DNA from: Candidatus Bathyarchaeota archaeon
GTDB lineage: Archaea > Thermoproteota > Bathyarchaeia > Bathyarchaeales > UBA233
NCBI GenBank assembly: GCA_025057795.1
Contig: JANXEP010000036.1
Coordinates: 1 to 28,030 of the forward strand
Reading direction: 5' to 3'
DNA: 28,030 nucleotides
Shown here piece after piece: positions 7,334 to 16,139 of this stretch (its first letter is position 1; each line of letters starts with the position of its first letter). The notes beneath the pieces were generated by a model. The model was not told the origin of the DNA. It ran no database searches and saw only the letters and a program-made list of their open reading frames with translations. Position numbers and translations under genes: made by a program.

Positions 7334-9149
7334 GGAGTATCCCATAACAATTGCCTTGCTGCCTACGGGCTACGGTAAGTCCAGATTCTTCCAATACCAT
7401 ACAAGACTAGTTGAGAAACTCGGAAAGGTGGTGCATATACTCCCACTAAGAGCTATCGTATCTGAGCTTGCAAGTGACTTGAATACCTGCTTTCATGATA
7501 GGGTAGGCTACCAAGCTGGACTGTGTATTGAGAGTGTTGATAAAACACCATTTCTATCAAGAATGTACACCGTGGTAACGTTTGACAGCTTTTTCATGAA
7601 CTTTTATGGCATACCTGTATCAGAGCTATGGAGATCGGTGTGGCACAGTGACATGGCGTTCATGCTCTCAAGAATCTCTCACTCGATTCTGGACGAAGTG
7701 CACCTTGTAGCGACACCTGATGAAATAGACCGGGCCAATGAAGAGTTCATCAAAATAACCTCGGTCCTAAGAGATCTTGTAAGGTGGAACATGAAAGCCG
7801 GATTAAAGAGTGTAATACTAACAGCAACTTTTTACCCGTGGATATTCAAACATATTTTACCTAGAGAAGCCAATAATAAGGCTGCGCTCCTCCTTTACGC
7901 ACCTAAGAACCATGAGTACACTCAGAGAATCAGAGAAATCTGTGGTCAAAACGTGGAGTTAAAGCTTGTGTGGAATGAAGGGGACGAATTCTTCCTAAGA
8001 TTTAGAGATTACTCTTCTAAGATCCCTACACGACTACACTACGTATCCATGGATGAGTTTCTAAGCAAGCACCTAGAACATGGCAACCTGGGTAATAAAG
8101 TTGCCATAATGTTTAACAGCGTCAGGAGGTGCGTTGAAGCCTATAGGAATCATCGCGAGCGCTTCAGTGAGCATGGATACGATGTCACCATTCTACATGG
8201 ACGGATGTCGCCATATGGGCGTGAGAAATCTCTCAAGACCTTGAAGCACTCTGAGAGGGCTGTTCTTTTCTCAACCCAAGTTGTTGAAGCTGGTGCTAAC
8301 CTAGACTTTAATGACCTAATTACCGAAGCTGCGCCTCCGCATGCATTGATTCAACGGTTTGGAAGAGTGGCTAGACATGGCATTCAAGAAGGACAGAGTT
8401 ACTCCGCACACATAGTGATAGGAAGAGAGGATCTTGTAGCGGGAGTAAGCGAGCTGTGTGAGGGTATTTACGATGTTGGGTTATCAATAGCCACCATGCA
8501 GTATCTAGAAGGGCAGACAATCTCAGCTGGAGAACTCTGCCGAGAAGTTCGCATTAACTGGAGGTTACCTCTAGAGGATAAAACGCTTGATTATCTAAAA
8601 CTTTTGGCAGTTTCTGTGGAGCCTCAAGAACTAGCTACTGAGGCTACGAACATAGTGAGTTTCCTCGATCATCTTACAAGGTGGAGGGCAGCAGCGACCA
8701 CAACGCTTAAGAAAACGCTTGAGGACTTGGACAAGCTGCTTCGAGGAAGCTTCATCAGGTCGTCAACCTTAATGTCCATATACCTTGGCCCCATAGTGAG
8801 CTTAATTGAAAACGGGGAGCAGCTCAACCAATTGGTGGCTAAATACACCGTCACGGTGGATGTGCATTACCTCTTAAAGCATGGAGATGAAGTGCTCGAG
8901 CTCGAGAACGATAAAGGTAAAAGAAGGGTTAAACTTACATTAATTATAGATGATAGCAGGATGGAAGTTCATGGAGGCCCCCTGCTGAGTGACCTTGTAA
9001 AATATCCACTTTCCAGCCTTCATGCTTCAATTACCAAGATAAGAAAAAAGCTCAAAGAGGATGAAGGTGAAATGCCACGGGTGCTTTTCCTAGGCCTTAA
9101 GGCATGTCCACATCTTGAGTTCAACGTTGATGAGGGATATATCCCATGA
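7296..9149 (+). CDS. cas3': CRISPR-associated helicase Cas3' (superfamily 2)
   Basis: This is the ATP-dependent helicase half of Cas3, which unwinds target DNA for degradation by the separate HD subunit. Numbered from the chosen start, the 617-residue protein has Walker A PTGYGKS (23-29), a DEVH box (133-136), motif III TAT (176-178), a motif IV-V region ending STQVVEAGANLDF, and motif VI QRFGRVAR (353-360). No HD domain is fused, as expected for type I-A. GTG at 7296 was preferred because GAGGAG (7285-7290) lies 5 nt upstream; an earlier GTG at 7290 overlaps that sequence. It overlaps the end of cas8a by 38 nt, and its own stop overlaps the cas3'' start as ATGA. Confidence 0.94.
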   Translation: MRKALPVLEKLIEEYPITIALLPTGYGKSRFFQYHTRLVEKLGKVVHILPLRAIVSELASDLNTCFHDRVGYQAGLCIESVDKTPFLSRMYTVVTFDSFFMNFYGIPVSELWRSVWHSDMAFMLSRISHSILDEVHLVATPDEIDRANEEFIKITSVLRDLVRWNMKAGLKSVILTATFYPWIFKHILPREANNKAALLLYAPKNHEYTQRIREICGQNVELKLVWNEGDEFFLRFRDYSSKIPTRLHYVSMDEFLSKHLEHGNLGNKVAIMFNSVRRCVEAYRNHRERFSEHGYDVTILHGRMSPYGREKSLKTLKHSERAVLFSTQVVEAGANLDFNDLITEAAPPHALIQRFGRVARHGIQEGQSYSAHIVIGREDLVAGVSELCEGIYDVGLSIATMQYLEGQTISAGELCREVRINWRLPLEDKTLDYLKLLAVSVEPQELATEATNIVSFLDHLTRWRAAATTTLKKTLEDLDKLLRGSFIRSSTLMSIYLGPIVSLIENGEQLNQLVAKYTVTVDVHYLLKHGDEVLELENDKGKRRVKLTLIIDDSRMEVHGGPLLSDLVKYPLSSLHASITKIRKKLKEDEGEMPRVLFLGLKACPHLEFNVDEGYIP

Positions 9150-9955
9150 TGATTTACGCTAGGTATGATGGTTGTAGGGAGCAAATGCTCCACGAGCACC
9201 TTAACGGAGCCGAGAAGAAGATAGAAAAGATTCTATCCTCACATCATATAAAGCACATAATACTTAGGCTTGCATCAGATGCTAACGTAAGCTTCGAAGA
9301 CGTGACTCGAGCAGCGAAAACAGCAGCTTTATTTCACGACCTCGGGAAGGCGGTTCATCACTATCAGAGGCAGAAGATTGAGGTATGTGAGGGCAAGCGT
9401 AGGAGTATAGGCTTTAGCCTTCATGAAGTGGTCTCAGCAAACTTTTACGCATTTACATGCCTAAAGTATCGTGAGAACACGTGCCAGTTCCCATTTATAC
9501 AGCCATGGCTCACCAGCTTGGTGATGCAAGCAATCATTTTACACCATCAAGGTCTAAGGCCAATCACCATGGAGATGCTTTACAGCAATAGACTTAGCAG
9601 AATCATAAACGAAGAACCCTCCAAATCAGCTCAAAACCTTCAGGCTGTAATCCAAAGGGTTGAGAAAGACAGTGCCAACTATGAGCCTGTAAAAACCTTG
9701 TTGAGCGTCGCGAGACAGGACGTCAGTCGCATGGCAACATTCATCAATCCAAACGCTGTACAGCAGCTCTATAACTTGAATGACCTCACTCAAATACAGC
9801 TGAGTAGAGTAATAACGGCCTGCTTAATGATAGCGGACTGCTGGGATGTTTACGAAACAATAGGTGGTAGAATGTCAAGCTACATGAGGAAAGCAGTTAT
9901 TGAGTGCCTCGAAACGCTTGGTGTAAGATGTTTGGCTAAAGAAAGTTTAGGCTAA
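9146..9955 (+). CDS. cas3'': CRISPR-associated HD nuclease Cas3''
   Basis: This is the nuclease subunit that cuts DNA unwound by Cas3'. In the 269-residue protein the HD superfamily ligands are visible: H16/H18 (LHEHL), H64-D65 (FHDLGKA), H93 (LHEVVSA) and H133-H134 (ILHHQG). The start overlaps the cas3' stop in an ATGA junction; a second ATG follows directly and either may be used. It is the last gene of the plus-strand interference operon and ends inside the 3' end of the convergent cas6 gene. Confidence 0.94.
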   Translation: MMIYARYDGCREQMLHEHLNGAEKKIEKILSSHHIKHIILRLASDANVSFEDVTRAAKTAALFHDLGKAVHHYQRQKIEVCEGKRRSIGFSLHEVVSANFYAFTCLKYRENTCQFPFIQPWLTSLVMQAIILHHQGLRPITMEMLYSNRLSRIINEEPSKSAQNLQAVIQRVEKDSANYEPVKTLLSVARQDVSRMATFINPNAVQQLYNLNDLTQIQLSRVITACLMIADCWDVYETIGGRMSSYMRKAVIECLETLGVRCLAKESLG

Positions 9956-10750
9956 TATCATCATTGTTACCCCATACCCTGCTGTTTTATTTCCTCCTAT
10001 GTTTGAGTACTCTGCATATTTGGCCAGCATTACTGTCACCTTGTTCCATTCGCTTTCCATGTCCCTCATCTCGTAGGCACACCACCCTAAAAAGCCTACT
10101 GCTTTTCTATCACGCATAACAGTCAACTTCGTCCCAAGCCTGTATCCGCAAACTCCGACATTTTCTCCTAACCACTTTTTATAGGCTAAAAACTCCTCCT
10201 TACTAAATCGTCTACTATCGCTGAATTTATTCCAGAGGCGCATCAGCCCTGAGAAAACTCTTATCGCGTCTGGGAACATCCAGCGGTAACTGCTGCCCAA
10301 ACACGGCAGATAGGTGGGTGTTTTAAAAACAAGCCTAAACCTCTTAGTCGCACTTGCTTCACGTTGCAGATCCTTATAGCTTTTGCCATTAATGCTTAAA
10401 GAGGCTACTCGAAAAACTGTGTCAAATATCATGACGCTGTTTTGCTGTTCAAAAAACCTTAGCACGTAGCCCGCCAAATCATCCCTCAAAAACCTAAAAC
10501 CTACTCGACAAGGGTGGGCGGGATCCAAAACAAAACCATTCTCAACTCGCGAAACACTGCGGAAACGAAGAGGCGTAACGCTATAGGGTTTGGAAACATT
10601 CAGTTCATGTAAAACATCAGCTGCGCTCGGATCCACTTGCCTGACAATATGCAATAACAAACCCCTAGCCACATGCCCAGTAAAAAACGGCAAAACCACG
10701 CCCTTCTCACCGTACAACTCCAAACCGACCTCAACAGGCAATCCAATCAC
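9947..10750 (-). CDS. cas6: CRISPR RNA endoribonuclease Cas6
   Basis: Cas6 cleaves the pre-crRNA within each repeat and leaves the 8-nt 5' handle. The 267-residue protein ends with the glycine-rich loop typical of the family (IGGNKTAGYGV, about 251-261) after a long basic region. H26 (FFTGHVARG) is a candidate catalytic histidine. GTG at 10750 opens the frame. A TTG at 10741 (codon 4) is better spaced from an upstream GGGAG and may be the true start. The gene is convergent with cas3'' and the two overlap by 9 bp, so cas6 has its own promoter upstream of 10750. Confidence 0.88.
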   Translation of the reverse strand: MIGLPVEVGLELYGEKGVVLPFFTGHVARGLLLHIVRQVDPSAADVLHELNVSKPYSVTPLRFRSVSRVENGFVLDPAHPCRVGFRFLRDDLAGYVLRFFEQQNSVMIFDTVFRVASLSINGKSYKDLQREASATKRFRLVFKTPTYLPCLGSSYRWMFPDAIRVFSGLMRLWNKFSDSRRFSKEEFLAYKKWLGENVGVCGYRLGTKLTVMRDRKAVGFLGWCAYEMRDMESEWNKVTVMLAKYAEYSNIGGNKTAGYGVTMMILA

Positions 10751-11086
10751 TCCCGCAATGGGGGGACACCACTCCCTAAAAACAAGTATGATGCATGAAC
10801 ACTAATTAAAACCTTTAAAGAGAGGCTTCTGCTGTTCACGCGGTATGCTTGGCGCCAACCCTCTTTTGCCCTTGATTATATCGTGTATGTAGCAGAGCAA
10901 AATAGCTTTGTGGACTTTAAACGTGCAAAAGTAGCGCAGAAAAATTATGGGGTTATGCGGGAGAAGTCCATGTGTAGCTACTATACCGAACTTCAACCAT
11001 TCAGCATCACTGACGCTGATAGGAGACGCTTATGACAGTCGCTATTAAATCTTTGTCCAAAATCAATAAAGGATTGTGGAGGAGGT
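10751..11086. other. Gap between cas6 and the DUF885 gene, no convincing gene
   Basis: The part next to cas6 should hold its promoter. On the plus strand a frame is open from 10799 to the stop at 11033-11035; its translation looks protein-like (for example NSFVDFKRAKVAQ). The only usable start, GTG at 10883, would give 50 residues without a clear ribosome-binding site. The minus strand also has a 64-codon frame (10802-10996) over the same bases, so one or both are chance. It could be a gene remnant. No RNA gene or repeat was recognised. Confidence 0.4.
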
Positions 11087-12727
11087 TTAAGAAGCTTGAA
11101 GCCCCCGTATTTTTTGGTCGAAGATTTTACGGAGCATTGAAAGAGGCAGGTATCCGTTTGCCAGTATTGTGTCGTGAAAGAATTTTTCGTTGAATTTGCT
11201 GCCCATCTTCTGTTTAACTTCTTCCTTAAGCTTCAAGATTAAGTGTTTTCCGAGAAGATAGGAAAGCGGATAGCCAGGGGTCTGTGTGTAACGGTTGACT
11301 TCTGCCGTCGCTGCTTCTCTGGACATTCCAGCCTCTTTCATGAGTACTTCAACGGCTTCCTCGAATGTCATTTCACCCCTTGAAAGCTTAACATCTACAA
11401 TTATTCGTACGGCTCTCCAAATCATGTCGTTGACCTGCACAAGGCGGGTTTCCAAATCCGTTATGAAGCCTTTTTCCCACAGGAGCTCCTCGCAGTAATG
11501 GGCCCATCCCTCTACAGTTTCAGCTCCGTCGGCCAGAAGGCGGACAACGCTTCCACGGTTTGAAATAGCCCCTTGCAAAAAGTGCCCCGGAAACGCCTCA
11601 TGGACTGCCGTGTTCCTTATTGAGGAATAGTTTAAATGCTTCCCTAGGTTCGCCGGATCTTTCGGCCTTGTAACTATGTATATCCCTATCTGTGGCTTGT
11701 CGTATTTTGCGGGCATTATCATGGCGGCGAAGGGTAAAAGCGGAGCCATAAAAGCTGGTGTTTCTTCAACGAGCAGAACGTCTTCCGGGTAGACGGTTGC
11801 AATCCCTTTTTCCTGGATGAAACGCCGCGCCTCCTCCATAACTTTTCTGGTGTATTCCAATGCTTCTTCAAAAGTTTTGGGCGCTTTACTTTCTATCATC
11901 TTTAAAACTTCGTCGACGGTTTTTCCGGGAGCTATTTGCCGCGCAAGTTTTTCCCTTTCAGCCTTCAACTCGTCAAGGTATTTTATGCCGAGCTGGAGAA
12001 TTTCCTCTGAACTCATGCCAAGTTCGCGGAGCCGAAGCAGCTTCTCGAATTTTTCTCTGCCCAAAGCCCACTCCTCGCTTGCCTTGTTTAGCAAGCCGTT
12101 AAGCCATTCCAAGTGTGCCTTTAACTCTGGCTGAAGCCTTTCCACAGCTTTCTGGAGCCTTTCATAAACCTTGTCTGATACCTTTCCCTTAACAGCTTGC
12201 GATATGAAGGTGAACAAGCCCATCATGTTTTCGGCTTTTTCTATGGCAAGCTTTGTCCAAAGCTTAACTGGTTGCGATTTCTCAAATCTTGAGCGGAACT
12301 CTTCTAAGTATTTTGGCATCTTTTCCATTCGGGCAGCCATGGCGTCTACCCTCTTCTCTAATGGCGCGTAGTCCCTTGCGAACATTATGAAAATTAGGCT
12401 ACCAAGCTCCTCTGAAACATCGGGGTTTAACTCGTGTATCCGCCATTCATAAAAGTCGAACTTCCATCGCTCGTAAGCTTTTTCCAGAACTTCCCAGTCT
12501 ATCTGACGCTCAAAACTTAGCTTTTCGCGGTTCACTTTTTCATCAAGTTGTCTAAGCAGATTCTCTAGAAGCTGAAGGTTTTCCAGAAACCTCTCTGTGG
12601 ATCCTTTTGGAAGCATGTAGTCATAGGGTTCGTGAAGCCCTAGATAGGTGGCGAAGTCGGGGTTTTTCTCAAAAAACCTGTTTAAGCCCTCGTTTACAAT
12701 CCTTTCAAAAACTTCGTCAGCGCTCAT
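11087..12727 (-). CDS. DUF885 family metallopeptidase-like protein
   Basis: The 546-residue product is a DUF885 member, a mostly alpha-helical family related to gluzincin metallopeptidases such as M32 carboxypeptidases and found in archaea and bacteria. The motif HEAFPGHF at about 376-383 matches the family HEAxPGHH active site, and EGWAHYCEEL about 30 residues later supplies the probable third zinc ligand. The second histidine of the usual PGHH pair is Phe here; the HExxxxH pair H376 and H382 is intact. No signal peptide is seen, so it is probably cytoplasmic. Start ATG at 12727 is preceded on the minus strand by GTTGATGAG. It diverges from the MBL-pyrE operon. Substrate unknown. Confidence 0.87.
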   Translation of the reverse strand: MSADEVFERIVNEGLNRFFEKNPDFATYLGLHEPYDYMLPKGSTERFLENLQLLENLLRQLDEKVNREKLSFERQIDWEVLEKAYERWKFDFYEWRIHELNPDVSEELGSLIFIMFARDYAPLEKRVDAMAARMEKMPKYLEEFRSRFEKSQPVKLWTKLAIEKAENMMGLFTFISQAVKGKVSDKVYERLQKAVERLQPELKAHLEWLNGLLNKASEEWALGREKFEKLLRLRELGMSSEEILQLGIKYLDELKAEREKLARQIAPGKTVDEVLKMIESKAPKTFEEALEYTRKVMEEARRFIQEKGIATVYPEDVLLVEETPAFMAPLLPFAAMIMPAKYDKPQIGIYIVTRPKDPANLGKHLNYSSIRNTAVHEAFPGHFLQGAISNRGSVVRLLADGAETVEGWAHYCEELLWEKGFITDLETRLVQVNDMIWRAVRIIVDVKLSRGEMTFEEAVEVLMKEAGMSREAATAEVNRYTQTPGYPLSYLLGKHLILKLKEEVKQKMGSKFNEKFFHDTILANGYLPLSMLRKIFDQKIRGLQAS

Positions 12728-12817
12728 TTCTCATCAACTCTCAAAAAGGTAGCACGGCAAACTATTAAGTTTTAGCCGCAACCGTACAGCACAAGCTCTT
12801 TAAGGATATGGGCAGCA

Positions 12818-12825
12818 TTATATAG
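12818..12825 (+). promoter_or_regulatory. TATA box of the MBL-pyrE operon
   Basis: TTATATAG lies about 20 nt before the ATG at 12841, the spacing of a leaderless archaeal transcript. No ribosome-binding sequence precedes the ATG, which agrees with this. Confidence 0.45.
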
Positions 12826-12840
12826 ACACGAGGAACCCTT

Positions 12841-13533
12841 ATGGCAATTGAAAAAACCCCTGGAAAAAACGAGGTTTTATTCGTCTGGTTTAATCGGTAT
12901 GCCGGAGTAACCATAAAAACTCCCTCGAAAACCCTTGTTGTAGACCCCGTGGATGTTAAGGCTAAAAACTTTCAAAAGGTGGACGCAGTGCTCATAACCC
13001 ATGAACACTACGACCATTTAGACCCGTCGCTTGTGGCGGAAATTCACAAACTTTTCCAGTGCATGGTCATAGCCGACCCAACTTCGGCGAAAAGGCTGCG
13101 AAACGCCCTTCCAACGGAGAAACTCCAAGAAGTTCAGCCAGGCATGGAGGTTAAAGTAGGCGACGTCTCCGTTAAAGCCGAGAAATGCAATCATCCGCCC
13201 GCATCCACACCAGTCTCCTACGTAATCACAAGCGAGGACGGTGTCAAAGTTTTCCATACGGCGGACAGTCTTCCATTCCCAGAGATGGCAGCTATAGGTG
13301 AAAAAGAAAAACTGGATGTGGCCTTCTGCACTGTTGGGATTGCCCCCGGCGCTTCGCCGGAAACGGGCTTTGAAATAGCGAGGCTCACAAAGCCTAAGGT
13401 GGCTGTTCCATATCACACGGGCTCCAGCGCCGACTTGAAAAGGTTTAGTGAACTTTTAAAGAGGGAGATGCCTAAAACCACTTGTATAATCCCTGAAATG
13501 GGCAAGATTTACCAAGTCTCCAAAAGGGTGTAG
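12841..13533 (+). CDS. Metallo-beta-lactamase fold hydrolase (UPF0173-like)
   Basis: The 230-residue protein is a single MBL-fold domain. The dinuclear metal site is visible as THEHYDHLD (H54, H56, D58, H59), NHPP near 117, HTADS near 140 and PYHTG near 195. The sequence resembles the UPF0173 / YtkL-like group of unknown substrate rather than RNase J or glyoxalase II. No signal peptide is present. It is followed after 5 nt by pyrE, so the two are co-transcribed; whether this reflects a link to pyrimidine metabolism cannot be told from sequence. Confidence 0.88.
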   Translation: MAIEKTPGKNEVLFVWFNRYAGVTIKTPSKTLVVDPVDVKAKNFQKVDAVLITHEHYDHLDPSLVAEIHKLFQCMVIADPTSAKRLRNALPTEKLQEVQPGMEVKVGDVSVKAEKCNHPPASTPVSYVITSEDGVKVFHTADSLPFPEMAAIGEKEKLDVAFCTVGIAPGASPETGFEIARLTKPKVAVPYHTGSSADLKRFSELLKREMPKTTCIIPEMGKIYQVSKRV

Positions 13534-13538
13534 CGTGG

Positions 13539-14156
13539 ATGCAGCGGGAAAACGTGAAAATTGAAGTCTGCAAAATTCTGAATAAAATTGGCGCGTTACA
13601 ATTTGGAACCTTCAAGCTTACAAGCGGCAAGATAAGCCCCTACTACATAGACCTCCGAGTGGTTCCAAGCTTTCCAGACGCTTTTAAACGAATATGCGAC
13701 ATTTACACGAGTTTTGTGAGAGAAGAGATAGGCGTGGAAAACTTTGAGAGGGTTGCTGGAACACCTATGGCGGGCATGCCTTTCGCCACCTTAATCGCCT
13801 ACAACATGAAGAAGCCTTTCATATACATTCGGAAAGGCGTCCGCCTCCACGGGAGACAAAGGAGAGTTGAAGGGGTTTTAGCGCCTGGCGACCGGGTTCT
13901 GCTTGTGGACGACCTCATCACGACGGGGCTATCCCTTAGACGAGCAGCAAAAGCCATAATCGCTGAAGGCGGAGTTGTAAATGATGCTGTTGTTCTCCTT
14001 GATAGAGAGGAGGGCGGTGAAGAAAAACTCCGAAAAAGCGGGATGAGGCTTCATTCAATCGTCAAGATAAGCGAGGCAGCCCACATGCTCTACGAGGCGG
14101 GAGCAATAAACGATGAGCAGTTAAAGACGATCTTGAAACAAGTTAAAAAGGGATAA
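13539..14156 (+). CDS. pyrE: Orotate phosphoribosyltransferase
   Basis: PyrE converts orotate and PRPP to orotidine 5'-phosphate, the fifth step of de novo UMP synthesis. The 205-residue product has the type I phosphoribosyltransferase PRPP-binding motif VLLVDDLITTGLS at about 120-132. It also has the OPRT-type N-terminal region GTFKLTSGKISPYYIDLR (23-40) and a basic catalytic loop RKGVRLHGRQRRVEG (98-112). Length is normal. It starts 5 nt after the MBL-fold gene and ends 24 nt before the convergent tbp gene. Confidence 0.94.
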   Translation: MQRENVKIEVCKILNKIGALQFGTFKLTSGKISPYYIDLRVVPSFPDAFKRICDIYTSFVREEIGVENFERVAGTPMAGMPFATLIAYNMKKPFIYIRKGVRLHGRQRRVEGVLAPGDRVLLVDDLITTGLSLRRAAKAIIAEGGVVNDAVVLLDREEGGEEKLRKSGMRLHSIVKISEAAHMLYEAGAINDEQLKTILKQVKKG

Positions 14157-14180
14157 AAAGGCGTTAAAGATAGACAACCT

Positions 14181-14741
14181 TTACTCGTAAAATATCAGCT
14201 CTTTCTCCTCCAAAATTTCGTGAAGCTTGTTGACGGCGTCGTAAACGTCTTGTTCTCTTTTCGCTCCAGTGCAGACAAGTTTGCCGCTGGCAAAGAGCAG
14301 TATAACCACCTTTGGATTATCCATGCGGTAAATCAACCCTGGAAACTGTTCAGGCTCATACATAGTTTTTCCAAGAGTGTAGGCCGCCTTCTCCAAGTCT
14401 ATCATGCCGCCCAAACTAGCGGAAGCCACAATGTTCTGGATCTTCAGTTCAGGCTTACTAATGATTATGATACCACCCCTCTTCAACTCCTTGATAACCT
14501 TCATAACAGCCCTTTTAGCTTCCTTTTCAGATTTAGCCCCGGTGCAAACCATCTTACCAGAATTGAAGATCAAAGTCGCCGTTTTAGGCCTTTTAAGCCT
14601 AAACACCAGCCCCGGAAACTGTTCTGGACGATACTCGACGCCTGGATAGCCCTTAACAACAGCGTTTAAGTCCACCTTCTGATTTAGAGTTGCAGAGGCA
14701 ACAACGTTTTCTATGCTTATTACAGCTTTAACCTTAGGCAT
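14181..14741 (-). CDS. tbp: TATA-box-binding protein
   Basis: TBP nucleates archaeal transcription initiation by binding the TATA box with TFB. The 186-residue protein is two direct repeats of about 90 residues. The first contains IENVVASATLNQKVDL, YRPEQFPGLVFRL and GKMVCTGAKSEKEA; the second contains IQNIVASASLGGMIDL, YEPEQFPGLIYRM and GKLVCTGAKREQDV. Both halves are complete and there is no long acidic tail. A TTTAAATA at about 14765-14772 and a TTTATAAAG just upstream on the minus strand are candidate TATA boxes; the nearer one would give an almost leaderless mRNA. Confidence 0.97.
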   Translation of the reverse strand: MPKVKAVISIENVVASATLNQKVDLNAVVKGYPGVEYRPEQFPGLVFRLKRPKTATLIFNSGKMVCTGAKSEKEAKRAVMKVIKELKRGGIIIISKPELKIQNIVASASLGGMIDLEKAAYTLGKTMYEPEQFPGLIYRMDNPKVVILLFASGKLVCTGAKREQDVYDAVNKLHEILEEKELIFYE

Positions 14742-14806
14742 GAAACACCACTACATATGAAGTCTTTAAATACCCTTTATAAAGCTTGGGTTTAAGGCCC
14801 TTCGAG

Positions 14807-15784
14807 TCAAACACTTGTTTTAGATGCTTCTACACCAGCGGTTACGATTCTTTTTCCAGCAGTTCGCTTCTTCCAAAAATCGTAAATTTTCTGGACGTGG
14901 AAGAGAATTAAGACGAGGATGAAAAACTGGTACCATGCGAAGGTGGGGACCCCCAAACGTGTCCCGCTGCCTAATTCACAGTCAATGCGGTAGGTTAGGA
15001 AACCCTGCGAAAGGACGGCATCATAAACATTCGGGAAGCTTTTATGATATTGCTGGTCGACGTACATTCCGCGGACAGTCGCGCTTGGCGGGGAAGCACC
15101 GGGCTGCCAAAAAGTGCAGGAACCCCATAAACTGAAAATTATTAGCCCAATGACTAACCCATTTAAGATTATGTAGAAGACGTGGTTTAGGCGAATCTTA
15201 AACGTTTTATTTTCATGGACTGATTTTTCCTCCGTGTTTTCGGCGGTTTTTTCTCCTTCGCGGGAGTTTGAAGGCAGCATTAAAATTATTATTAGAAGCA
15301 CAAGGAAGACGAGGAATAAGAGGTACATGTTTCTTTCTGAGTGGAGGAATAACGGGAGATTCCCAATGTAAGGTATCCTCATTATAACCTTGCCCACGAG
15401 GTTTGTTGAGGGCCATGGAGGGTCATTCACGCCGCTGTTGTCCCCGCGGGTTGTTATATAATAGACGCCGGCTCTGTTTTCTATTTTAACTGCTCGGTGG
15501 ACGATTAGCTCGTCATCTCTTTTGTAGACGAGAACATCGCCTGTCAAGCCGTTTGGGTCAGCGTTTATTTGGGCTGGATCTATTTTTTGGACTATGATTA
15601 GGTCGCCAATGTTTAGGGTTGGGAGCATGCTTCCAGAAGCCACTGCCAAGGCTGGGTAGGGTGTGCCCAACGTTGCTTGAGCGCCAAAATAAAGTCCTAA
15701 AACTATGAGGAAAAGTAGGGCTACAGTCACTACCGTTTGGAAGTATTCGTTTTTCCAGAGTCTTTTGATGGTTTCAGCGGCCAA
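14807..15784 (-). CDS. Signal peptidase I (Sec11 type) with C-terminal membrane extension
   Basis: The enzyme cleaves N-terminal signal peptides of exported proteins. After a membrane helix at about 17-39 the S26B signature ALAVASGSMLPTLNIGD (45-61) gives nucleophile S52. H96 (IVHRAV) and D115/D121 (TRGDNSGVNDPP) fit the archaeal/eukaryotic Ser-His-Asp site. A second membrane helix (about 150-170) follows. The protein then continues for some 150 residues with two more hydrophobic segments (VFYIILNGLVIGLIIFSLWG and WYQFFILVLILFHVQKI) around a short extracytoplasmic stretch with cysteines. Typical archaeal homologues end near 180-220 residues, so this extension is unusual. Start is TTG at 15784; a short AT-rich region separates it from the zinc-ribbon genes upstream. 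Confidence 0.88.
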   Translation of the reverse strand: MAAETIKRLWKNEYFQTVVTVALLFLIVLGLYFGAQATLGTPYPALAVASGSMLPTLNIGDLIIVQKIDPAQINADPNGLTGDVLVYKRDDELIVHRAVKIENRAGVYYITTRGDNSGVNDPPWPSTNLVGKVIMRIPYIGNLPLFLHSERNMYLLFLVFLVLLIIILMLPSNSREGEKTAENTEEKSVHENKTFKIRLNHVFYIILNGLVIGLIIFSLWGSCTFWQPGASPPSATVRGMYVDQQYHKSFPNVYDAVLSQGFLTYRIDCELGSGTRLGVPTFAWYQFFILVLILFHVQKIYDFWKKRTAGKRIVTAGVEASKTSV

Positions 15785-15898
15785 TTTCTCGCCTTCTAGG
15801 GGCTGGATTGTTCTTGTTGAATTCTTCTTCCAAGTTTTAAAATTTAACGCCCCAAGAATAAGGAAATAAAGGGGGAGACTGGTGAACGGGCTTGCGGG

Positions 15899-16108
15899 CT
15901 ATATTTCTATGCCTTCAGCGCCGAGTTTAACTTTGCTTACTATGCCTTTAAACTTCTTTCCGCATTTTGGACATTCGTACATGCCGAAGACGGTCATGGT
16001 TATTCGCATTTTCTTGTCTGGGAAAGGCGCGATAAGCTCCCATGTCTTGTACGGATCTTTAACTTCTGCTCCGCATTCGGGGCAAGTGTTTTGCTTTGTC
16101 TTCGACAT
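15899..16108 (-). CDS. Small zinc-ribbon protein
   Basis: The 69-residue product has two CxxC knuckles (C9/C12 in CPECG and C46/C49 in CPKCGKKF) separated by a basic beta-rich loop, which would form one zinc ribbon. It resembles its upstream neighbour at 16140-16310 in layout (knuckle, Trp-containing loop with a D-K pair, knuckle), so the two are probably duplicated paralogues. It follows that gene by 31 nt and is likely in the same operon. Binding to nucleic acid or to the transcription or translation machinery is possible but not shown. The overlapping plus-strand frame is a shadow. Confidence 0.75.
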   Translation of the reverse strand: MSKTKQNTCPECGAEVKDPYKTWELIAPFPDKKMRITMTVFGMYECPKCGKKFKGIVSKVKLGAEGIEI

Positions 16109-16139
16109 GGTTGAAGCCAGCTGTGGGAGTGGTTATTGG

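Noticed and set aside
10804..10820. TAAAACCTTT near cas6 as a second CRISPR repeat
   Set aside because: It shares only about 10 bases with the flank of the 486-513 repeat and lacks the ATTGAAAG handle and inverted repeat.
10802..10996. Minus-strand 64-codon frame in the cas6-DUF885 gap
   Set aside because: No ribosome-binding site or recognisable domain, and the opposite strand is open over the same bases.
13018..13416. 132-codon minus-strand frame inside the MBL-fold gene
   Set aside because: The plus strand encodes a clear metal-binding MBL protein; the antisense translation has no family character.
14220..14669. 149-codon plus-strand frame opposite tbp
   Set aside because: The minus strand encodes an unmistakable two-repeat TBP; the other strand is a shadow.
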